In this document: positions 56,486 through 64,000 of the stretch, in pieces | Layout: each line of letters opens with the position of its first letter | Position numbering within the stretch: position 1 is the stretch's first letter | Origin: Bettongia penicillata ogilbyi | Lineage: Eukaryota; Chordata; Mammalia; Diprotodontia; Potoroidae | Direction of reading: 5' to 3' | Assembly: GCA_023548195.1 (NCBI GenBank) | Contig: JAJHZJ010000311.1 | Span: forward strand, 10,183,099-10,247,098 | DNA length: 64,000 nt | Notes under the pieces: model-generated | What the model was told of the DNA's origin: nothing | Database searches by the model: none | The model's input: only the letters and a program-made list of their open reading frames with translations | Program-made: the position numbers and the translations under genes

Positions 56486-57800
56486 AAAAAACAAACAAAT
56501 AAGCAAAACAAAATAAAACAAAAAACTTTTCCCCCAGCTCTGTGTTTTCCTTCTAATCTTGACTGCATTGGCTTGCCCTGCTAGTTTTTAAACACCTCTG
56601 GGGACAAGGATTAGGCATTTTATTTCTTTTGAATTACTTCATAGCATCCAGTAAAGTGAAATATACAAAGGTACCTAAATCAATATTTGTTACATGATTG
56701 AAAGAATACATGAGAACTGGAGGCGGCGGGGTGGGGAGGAGAGAAAATCTCACCTAAGGAAGGTCTTCTTTTCTGGACATATTGGAACTTCCTGCACTCT
56801 AGCAAAACATTCTGACAAACAGTGAACAATTCAGTCTTATAAACCTGGAGGTTTCATTTACATAGCACCAACCATTATAATCTTTGGAACCATCCTAAAG
56901 GTCCACCTCTTAGTTCTCACCTTACTTTGAGTAGACAAACACTTAAATGCAAAATGCATGTAACTCTGCTTAGAATTATGTAATAAAATCTGACTAGAGA
57001 CAGGATGGTCTGAATCAGTTCATGAGATGCTTTGTATGTTCTATTTATTTAACTACCCAATGTTCCTCTAAGGATTGCTATGGACTCTTTTATTAATCCT
57101 CACAGCACTACTGAGACAAGGAGGAGGCAAACATTGACCTTTTTTGTTTTTAAGACTGAGAAATGAATATACAAGGAGAGATCCACTAATTCCTATAAAG
57201 TCGCTTGCCAAGTCAATTAGGACACAAGACCTCGATTTGAGCAGGCAGGTTTCTAGGTAATTTTATTTTTAATAGTGCAAATGCCATTAATTTTTAGTAA
57301 TAACAACTTTACTTTTTTCATTATAAATTGAAACAGTTCCAAGTTGCCCTGTGAAACATTGTTCCTGGTTCTCAGCTATAAAACCTGGAGTTATTTTAGA
57401 TTCTTTTCTTTTCCCTCATGTGCACATTGTAATTAAACTCTGAAGTTTCATCCTTCTTAACTCCAAAAGTCAACACCTTTCTGGATCCATCACTATCTCT
57501 TTCAATAAGACTATCATAACTAGATTATTCTCAAAAATGTCTGTTCTCTTCTAGATGAAATCAATAAAGCTTTCAAACTCACCATCTTTGTATGCCTCTT
57601 TGATTATATCACAGACTCTTTTATTGATCACATTATCAAATTTCTACCATCAGGCCTTACTTTTCCCTATCCTATTGTTAACCCTTCACTCCTTCTGATG
57701 CTTTATAAATATATCTCCAGTTCAGTTCATTTGAATTTTATGTATAAAATGGTACTTGATGGAGATGAACATATATTTTTGTCCTCATCTTTAAAAATCA
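56486..57800. other. Unassigned non-coding stretch
   Basis: No gene or nameable repeat seen. Weakly L2-like pyrimidine-rich text at 57470-57690 could be an old LINE piece. Confidence 0.4.
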
Positions 57801-57819
57801 ACTATACAAATATAAAATT

Positions 57820-58250
57820 GGAGAAGCATGGCCCAGCATCAGTAAATATAAAGAAAAAGTTCAATAGGGGTTTGGAGGATTACAAACTCAATAGAAATCA
57901 ACAATATAATAAGCACAGAAAACAAACAAATATCTACAAAGGGAAGAAAAAATAAAGTTTGTTCTGTATTAGTAAAAATATTGCCTAGGACAAAGGACAT
58001 CATAGTCCATCTAGGAAGGCCACATCTGGAGTATATTATGTTCACTTCCTGGGTGTCACATTTTGAGGAGGACTATGAAAAACTGGAATACTGCCAGACA
58101 CGAGTGACCACTGTGATTCTGAAAGTATTGGAAATTGTTGCTTTCTAATGATATATGAAGACTAGTCTAAAGAATAGAGAGATTACAGAAGTTATGTATT
58201 GTACGCAGGTATATGCATTAGCTTTATTTAAATTGATGAGGATACCTATA
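57820..58250 (+). repeat. CR1/L3 LINE 3' part
   Basis: 'ttggaggattacaaactcaa', 'gaaggccacatctggagtat', 'attatgttcacttcctgggt', 'aaaaactggaatactgccag' and 'atatgaagactagtctaaag' are consecutive landmarks of the CR1-type 3' region (compare 'ccacacctggagtattgtgt'). It is cut by the RTE insertion at about 58267. Confidence 0.75.
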
Positions 58251-58334
58251 AAAGGGTAAGAGGTAGATTGGTTGGTTGTTGTCCTTTGTTTTCGAAGAGG
58301 ACCAAATGACATCATCATGATGAAGTGAAGTTTC

Positions 58335-58405
58335 ATTGTGTACGACTGTGGCTGATCAGACCAATATGAGCTCGGAATGCCCTACCATAGATTGGACACA
58401 GATAG
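58335..58405 (-). pseudogene. Zinc-finger-like C-terminus of the RTE-type protein
   Basis: On - 'LCPIYGRAFRAHIGLISHS' followed by 'RTQ': a C-x2-[C]-x12-H-x3-[H] finger in which the second Cys is Tyr and the last His is Gln. The copy at 10796-10866 has the same Tyr, so the change may predate both copies. Intact members of such proteins carry C-P-x-C-G-R-x-F in my memory of the family. Confidence 0.7.
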
Positions 58406-58769
58406 TCCGTGTGAATATTTGGGGTGGATACTACAAATCTGCGCATCCTATGCTTCCTTTTTGCTGTGTCAATTCTACTTTGCTAATACAGCACAATACC
58501 CTTCCTGATGTGGACACATCATGCTGAGCAGTCCTGTACCAGTGTCTCCTGTGTTGCAGAGTCAAATCCAAAGTTCTTGAGAGAGAACTTGAAAGTATCC
58601 TTCTATCACTTCTTCTGACCACCATGTGATCACCTGCCCCATGTGAGTTCTCCATAAAATAGTCTTTTTGGCAAGTGTACATTTTGTATTTGAATAATAT
58701 GTCCAGCCCATCAGAGTTGTGCTCCCCTAAGCATAGTCTGAATGCTTGGCAGTTCAGATCAAGCAAGAA

Positions 58770-59930
58770 CTTCAGTGTCTGGTAGCTTATCCTGCCAGGA
58801 GATCCTTAGAATCTCCCTAAGACAGTTCAAATGGAAGCAATTCAGTTCCCTGGCATGGCACTGGTAGACTGTCCATGTTTCACAGACATACGACAATAAG
58901 TTCAGCACAATGGCTCTGTAGACCTTCAGTTTGGTAGTCAGTCTAACACCTCTTCTCTCCCAAACTTTTTTTCAGAGCCTCTCAGATACTGAGCTAGCTC
59001 TGGCAATGCATGCATCAACTTCATTGCCAATGTGTACATTCCTGGAAAGTACATTACCAAGGTAAATGAACTTAAACACAGCATTCAAAACTTCTCCATT
59101 TGTTGTAACTGATGGTTCCACATATAGACAGTGTAGTGGTGGCTGATGGAGCACCTGTGTTTTCTTGGTGTTAATAATTACACCAAAATTAGCACAGGCA
59201 GCAGAGAATTGATCCATACTTTGTGGCATCTCAGCTTCAGAGGCTGCACCAAGTGCACAATCATCTGCAAACAGAAAATCATGCACCAACACTCCCTACA
59301 CCTTGGTCTTGGCTTGTAGCCTTTTCAAATTGAAGGACTTCCCATCAGTATGGTAGTTGACCTCGATGTCATGAATATTCTCATTGAAAGCATTTGATAG
59401 CATGACTGAAAACAATATGGCAAAAAGCATGAGAGGAAGTACATAGCCCTGTTTCACTCCACTGGTGGATGGGAAAGCACAAGAGCATTGTCCACTATCC
59501 AGAACCTGGGCAAACATGCCATAATGAAATTGACATGCAATATTGATGAAGTTCTCCGGGCAATCAAATTTTGACGTAATTTTTCATAAGTCCTCACGAC
59601 TAATGATGTTAAAGGCCATGGTCAGATCTACAAACATTGTGTACAGACCTCTGTTCTGCTCTTGGCATTTTCCCTGGAGTTGTTGGGCAGCAAACACCAT
59701 ATCGACTATTCCTTGGCCCTTTCTGAAGCCACACTGGCTCTCAAGTATATGATCATTTTCCAAGTGAAGGATCAGTCTACTAAGGAGGACTCTAGAAAGA
59801 ATTTTGCCAGCAATGATTAAGAGAGAGAACCACTGTGACTGTCGCAGGACAATCTATTCCCTTTACCTTTATAGAGATGGATGATAGAGGTATCCTTGAA
59901 CTTCCTGGTAGATAACTTCCTCTTTCTATA
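58770..59930 (-). pseudogene. RTE-type reverse transcriptase, degraded
   Basis: On -, in order: 'FVDLTMAFNIIS' at about 59630 (motif A; the usual D-x-x-x-A-F-D has Asn last), 'SGVKQGYVLPLMLF' at about 59450 (motif B, usually G-V-K-Q-G-C-V-L-x-P), 'FLFADDCAL' at about 59270 (catalytic F-A-D-D), 'NTKKTQVLHQP' and 'FIYLGNVLSR', then 'GRL/SERL' and the thumb/connection. Stops and frame changes occur at about 59293 and 58970. It is more complete than the copy at 8459-9069 and keeps the catalytic pair. Confidence 0.85.
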
Positions 59931-60249
59931 TAACCTGGAAGATTTCAGTCAGCTTTTGTATGAACAGTGGTCCTCCTACCTTGTAAATCTCAACTGGAAT
60001 GGATTCTTCTTTTAACAGCTTCTGAATTTCCCCATCATTTTCATCAAGCCAGTCTTGGTATTTGCAAGTGTTCTGACCCGGATGAGCAAATGCAGTGCTG
60101 TACACCAAATCTCTGAAAGTTGCCCACTTCTTTTCTGCTCCACTGTTGCCAGCTGTGTGTTGACTCAACTTTCCTCCAAGTTAGCAGCAAATTGTTCAGC
60201 TCAAAGAAGAGCTCCAATTTGTTGACATTAATTCTTGTGGTAGTCATTT

Positions 60250-60720
60250 TGCCTTGGAGGTGGCACTTTTAATGAATATAAATATTTAACTTGGAAAGGA
60301 TAAATCTATGATCAGTCCAGCACTCTGCACCACACATTGCCTTTGTCACTCACATCTTGTCTGTCTCTTCTCCTCACAATCACATAGTCTATTAGATGTC
60401 AGTGTTTGCTGTGAGGGTGCATCCATGAAGTTTTATTGCATTTAGGCAAATGGAAAACAGTGTTGGTGATAAGAAGGTCATGCGATGCACAAGTCTTCAA
60501 CAGTAAATGACCATTGCTGTTATGTTTCCAACTCCATTCCTCCCTAGGACTTCCTGCCAATTCTAGTAGTCTGAGCCCACTCTAGCATTAAAGTCACCCA
60601 GAATTACAAGCTTGTCCTCTTTTGGCACATTGACGATAAGGGTCTTTAGGTCTTCGTAAAATTTTTCTTTGACCTCATCAGGGTTCATCATGGTGGAAGC
60701 ATGGGCACTGATAGAGTGTA
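60250..60720 (-). pseudogene. RTE-type endonuclease, C-terminal half
   Basis: On -: 'NPDEVKEKFYEDLKTLIVN', then 'LVILGDFNARVGS' (the G-D-F-N block of the endonuclease/exonuclease/phosphatase fold, about 60600), 'LLLKTCASHDLLITNT' and 'DYVIVRRRDRQD', and near 60310 'CRVLD..DHRFILSKLN' (the D-H-R/catalytic His block). Several stops. The start is the inversion point at about 60720. Confidence 0.8.
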
Positions 60721-61560
60721 GAGTGTGTTCAGGGAAAACCAGTACCTTAGGTGTTTATAGCTTTCAAATCCTTTTCAGGGTTATTTCTACCTTTGGTGTT
60801 CACCTGTTCCACCCAACTCTCACCTGTGGTTCCAAGAAACTGCAACATGCACAGTAACCACACCCCAGTAAAACCATTTCAGCAGATGGGCCAAACCAGG
60901 TTGAGGGTAACCAAGGGGTGTCAAATCCATTGCTGAGTTAGGAGGGTGTCTAACCCAAGCATTTGAAGACTTCCTGTGGTGGAATGGGTGGATGAGAACA
61001 ATTTGTTCCAACCAGCGGAAGCAGGTGATGTGGAACACTCAGAGCTTGGTTAGATACCAAAGACACCAAGGTCATCCACTTTATCCTGAGCCATAACCAG
61101 TCATCTTTACTCTGTCTTACCACTGGACTATGATGACTCTGGAAGAGAGAGTAAGGCTGATGACTTCTTGCAACTCTGCCTCTCTCAAATCTAATTTACT
61201 CATGAATCACAAGACATCACTCATATCATTTTACTATTATACCTCAAAGTTCTGTGGCAACAGACAAGTTATGAAGCAGCAGGTGCAGACACACTGGAAG
61301 CTGTAGTCAAAACCTTGCACACAGGCAGCTCAGGCCACAGTGTCATTTCTTACTGGAAATAGCACTAGGACTTGGCAGAACCCTGGGTGTCTGAGCAGAC
61401 TTTCAAGGATTTCACTGCTCACTTCCTGGTGTGAGGAAGGAGTCTAGAAAAGGTGCCCTAAACATTGTCTGCTTACCCAACCCTGGTCTGATTACCACAG
61501 CAGTCAGGGAATCCCACTAAGTGGTCAAAACGCAAAAAAGTACAGAATGTACAAAAACAA
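60721..61560 (+). promoter_or_regulatory. Probable 5' UTR of the RTE-type LINE (inverted part)
   Basis: About 840 bases upstream of the endonuclease start. Richer in GC than its surroundings, with no open frame; it includes 'ggaacactcagagcttggtt' and 'caaggtcatccactttatcc'. Its role as 5' UTR or promoter is inferred from position only; the boundary with the inversion point is uncertain. Confidence 0.5.
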
Positions 61561-62008
61561 ATGCAAAAATGATTCCACTCACCATTAGCACACGGAACGT
61601 GTGCACACTTATAATCAACACAAAATCCAGTAGACCTGAAAGATGAACTGTTTTTGTTGCAAGAGAACTCAACAGGTATCACATTCAAATAGCAGCCCTT
61701 AGTGAAACAATGTTGGCAAATGAAGGCCAGCTTGCTGAAGTTGGAGTAGGATACACATTTTTCTGGAGTGAACGGGAGGACTGTGAAGCTGACATGGAGT
61801 TTGTAATCAAAACTCATCTAGTCAGTAGGCTGGTATGCCTGCCAAAAGGAGTGATTGACAGTCTCATGACAATGCGATTGCCACCAACAGGAAAATGCCA
61901 TGCCACAATCATCAGTGCCTATGCTCCCACAATGAAGAATCCTGATGACATCAAAGAAATATTTTATGAAGACCTAGAGACCCTTATCTTCAATGTGCCA
62001 AAAGAGGT
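61561..62008 (+). pseudogene. RTE-type endonuclease, N-terminal half (inverted part)
   Basis: On +, near 61573, 'MIPLTISTRNVCTL' (the usual T-W-N-V-R-T-L block, Trp lost), 'RYHIQIAALSETMLANEGQL' at about 61670 (Glu of the E-T motif kept), 'GVGYTFFWSE', a short indel, 'FVIKTHLVSRLVCLPKG', then 'HATIISAYAPTMKNPDD' and 'FYEDLETLIFNVPKE'. It ends where the minus-strand part overlaps in sequence. One stop lies after 'SSRPER'. The open frame 61710-62042 belongs to this domain and is not a host gene. Confidence 0.82.
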
Positions 62009-62039
62009 GGGTAAATGGTGTCTGAAGTTTAATCATCTG

Positions 62040-63290
62040 TAAGAGGAGGGATGTGAAAGAAAACAGTAAGTGATTTGAAGTTGGACACCAATGTAAGATG
62101 GAGAGTTTTCTAAAGACTCAGAAGTGGAAGCAAATGAAACAGTGGACAACTTGGTCCGTAGATAGAGTTAGAAATGGCTAGACAGGTATATAGAAATGTC
62201 CATTTTATATTATTGACATTGATAGTGGTAACAATCACAGGACAGACACCTACAGGAGAATATGAGAGAGTATATAAATGGTCCTACAGGAATTGCCAGG
62301 AACTCTAAACATCCTGAAAGTCTGATCATGGGACAAGAATATGAAAAACAGGAATAGACAGATACTCAGGGTTGGTGGGATCATGAGAACAGATCATGTC
62401 AAAAAGGAAGTGCTCTTTAACTCCTTTTATTGCTGTTTTCTTTATCAAGGAGAATAATCTTTGAATAGGGAATGACAAAACAAAAAAAAATTAACAAAAG
62501 GCTGAAACTCAAGATAAATGACGCAAATAAGAGTGTCAACATAAGCGCTAAAGATAGGTGAAAGGTCTAATTTCCAAATCAGGAACAGTGTTCTAGACCT
62601 ATGAGTTCAGTTCTGACTCTTGACAAGATTCTACAAAGTATTCAGGAAGGGATTTATGAACACCTAAAATAGGGAAGTAGTGATCGCTAAAAGCTATTAT
62701 TCCACCAAGAATAACAGATTAACCAGATTTTCTTTTTTTTGACACAGCAACTATACAGATAAATCAAGAGAATTCTACAGATATTGCATACAGATGGAGG
62801 GCTATAGACCAGACAATAGAAACTATAATTAGATTCAGAATTGAATAAAAAACAGTGTAAAGGACTAGGTTGGTGCTGTTTTACTCTGACCATATGAAAT
62901 TTGGAGCATTTTTTCAATGCTGGCTAAAATATTTTGGAAAAGTCATTGATGAAATGCAGTGTTTTCCGAGTAAAAAAGGACAATGAAATTGAGGAGGGGA
63001 TTGTAAATCACACAATATGATATAAAAAGAAATGGGATATTTAACCTGGATAAGAGGAGATTGGTGAGGAGAATGGAAGTATAAAGGACATGCTAGTTGT
63101 CTTCAAATACTTGAAACACTATCATGTAAAAGTATTATACATGTTTTGCTTGGTCTCAGAGGAAAGAACTCGGCGGTGGAAGCAAGTTTCAGAAAGATAG
63201 TTTGCTTTGACATAACAAAGGTAAAAAAGTAAACCTCACGTTTAACTAAATGACCTCTGAAAGTTCTTCAGCTCTGAGAATCTGTCATTC
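62040..63290 (+). repeat. CR1/L3 LINE, reverse-transcriptase region and 3' end
   Basis: 'tttaactccttttattgctg' and 'aggagaataatctttgaata' (62417-62470), 'gtagtgatcgctaaaagcta' and 'accaagaataacagattaac' (62675-62720) follow the CR1-type ORF2 from its N-terminal RT region to the F-x-K-N-x-x-T block. At 63030-63290 'gatatttaacctggataaga', 'gttgtcttcaaatacttgaa' and 'gcttggtctcagaggaaaga' give its 3' UTR. The RT core between them is largely deleted. Confidence 0.72.
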
Positions 63291-63315
63291 AATTTGCTTA
63301 ATTAAAAAAAATACA

Positions 63316-63330
63316 TATGTGTATTATCTT
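63316..63330. repeat. Target-site duplication, left copy
   Basis: 'tatgtgtattatctt', exactly repeated at 63430-63444. Confidence 0.92.
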
Positions 63331-63429
63331 TTTTAAAAATTTATTTATTTAACGTTTTACATTCATTTTCACAAAATTTTGGGTCCCAAATTTTCTCCCC
63401 ATTCATCCCCTCTCCCCACCCCAATACAG
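63331..63429 (-). mobile_element. 99-base L1/HAL1 3'-end insertion
   Basis: Only the last 99 bases of the L1/HAL1 3' UTR and its short A tail: on + 'tttatttatttaacgtttta', 'cacaaaattttgggtcccaa' and 'ctctccccaccccaatac', almost the same as 18540-18640 and 14165-14265. Severe 5' truncation; the exact duplication on both sides proves a real insertion. Confidence 0.92.
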
Positions 63430-63444
63430 TATGTGTATTATCTT
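63430..63444. repeat. Target-site duplication, right copy
   Basis: Exact partner of 63316-63330. Confidence 0.92.
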
Positions 63445-64000
63445 GATAAAGATAAAATATTGATTCTTCCCTGTCAAACCTACTTTTTTTTTTCAGTCTT
63501 GGACTCTGTTATGTTTACAAAAAACTCTATGATCATTGTGTTTCCCATGTAAAATCATTTCCACTAGTTAATATTTTAGGCCATGTTTGGCTTTTTTCAT
63601 GAAGTCATCCTACATAGCATTTATTTTTTATTTTATAGGAGCTTAAAACTAAAAATGGTCTCATACATAGTGTATTTAATTCTAAATTCTTTATGAATCA
63701 TGGATCCTCTCTACAGCATTTTCAAAAAGTGATCCACGTGCAAAAACTTTTAGAATAAGGAAAGGATTTTTTTGATGTATGATAACTACTAAAAGTCACA
63801 CACATATATGGAAGCTCCATTACAGGGAGGAGATGGAAAAATGGACCAGACTATGCTATATGCTCCATTTGCCCCAATGTTTTGAATATGTGATCAATGA
63901 ATAGAGGTTTTCCTACGTTATAATTCCTTTTTGTTTTTCCTGTGTTATATATTTACTTTTCTTTTTATTTACATATCTATTGTTTTTCTCTAGCACATTG
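63445..64000. other. Unassigned non-coding stretch
   Basis: No gene or named repeat seen up to the end of the window. Confidence 0.45.

Larger units (their letters stand above)
58267..62008 (-). mobile_element. RTE-type LINE with inverted 5' part
   Basis: 3.7 kb. From 60720 down to 58267 the LINE reads on -: C-terminal half of the endonuclease, linker, reverse transcriptase, C-terminal finger, 3' end with a 'ccaacc' tail. From about 60721 up to 62008 the 5' UTR and N-terminal endonuclease of the same family read on +. The + part ends at 'gccaaaagagg', where the - part also passes, so about 95 bases of endonuclease are present twice, once in each direction. This is the layout of an in-place 5' inversion (twin priming) rather than two unrelated copies. 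A degenerate duplication ('gggtaagaggta' 58254-58265; 'gggtaaatggtg' 62009-62020) would fit target-site ends. All frames are broken. Confidence 0.85.

Noticed and set aside
61710..62042. 110-codon frame resembling the 'craniofacial development protein 2-like' endonuclease fold
   Set aside because: That label is often given to LINE endonucleases; here the flanking LINE sequence shows that it is the RTE-type element.
1..64000. Functional tRNA genes
   Set aside because: Box A/B-like words occur only in degraded SINE heads; no cloverleaf was found.
1..64000. CRISPR arrays, operons, ribosome binding sites, plasmid origins
   Set aside because: The sequence is a vertebrate nuclear genome; the regular repeats are microsatellites without spacers.

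Overview
This window reads as nuclear DNA of a marsupial mammal (an opossum-like genome is a good fit, but I cannot fix the species). It is AT-rich and CpG-poor. Nearly all recognisable content is retrotransposon-derived: CORE-SINE/MIR copies, SINEs with a BovB-like 'gagtcagacatgactgaa' tail, L2 and CR1/L3 remnants, L1 and ORF1-only L1 derivatives (HAL1 type), and an RTE-type LINE with a SINE that shares its 3' end. I found no intact host protein-coding gene, no convincing exon series and no functional RNA gene. Every open frame I can identify is a transposon remnant, a retropseudogene or a translated simple repeat.

Layout. 0-8.4 kb: L2, MIR-type SINEs, two copies of a small MER-like element (one carrying GT/TA/GA microsatellites) and a BovB-tailed SINE. 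8.46-10.94 kb: a nested stack. An RTE-type LINE on + (reverse transcriptase and C-terminal finger) is split by a SINE on -, and that SINE is split at its 5' end by a processed pseudogene of ornithine decarboxylase antizyme (OAZ1) on -, with a 12-base target duplication. 11-18 kb: L2 and SINE debris, an old L1 ORF2 fragment interrupted by a 0.6 kb L1/HAL1 3' end with a 16-base duplication, and an old L1 3' region. 18.5-21.35 kb: a full-length 2.83 kb HAL1-type element on - with a 17-base duplication; it carries 5' UTR, ORF1 and 3' UTR and no ORF2. 21.4-39.5 kb: mostly unassigned sequence with sparse old SINE/L2 pieces, including repeat-poor stretches near 24.4-28.4 and 33.9-37.9 kb. 39.55-39.84 kb: a diverged, near full-length 7SL RNA-derived copy followed by a purine-rich tail of tetranucleotide repeats. 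42.5-44.4 kb: MIR and L2. 44.57-47.52 kb: a second, older HAL1-type element on +, whose ORF1 is interrupted by a probable solo LTR. 48.7-52.4 kb: L2, CR1/L3 and a BovB-tailed SINE. 55.5-56.5 kb: an L1 3' end on -. 57.8-63.3 kb: CR1/L3 remnants flanking a 3.7 kb RTE-type LINE whose 5' third is inverted. 63.33-63.43 kb: a 99-base L1/HAL1 3'-end insertion with its own target duplication.

How the parts relate: L1-type machinery is the known source of such processed pseudogenes and HAL1 copies, and the RTE-type LINE is the natural source of enzyme for the SINE that shares its 3' tail. The window is therefore a record of several retrotransposition systems acting on one another. I did not find a new functional system. 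The most informative items are the antizyme retrocopy that keeps its frameshift site, the two ORF1-only L1 derivatives, the inverted RTE insertion and the 7SL-derived copy.
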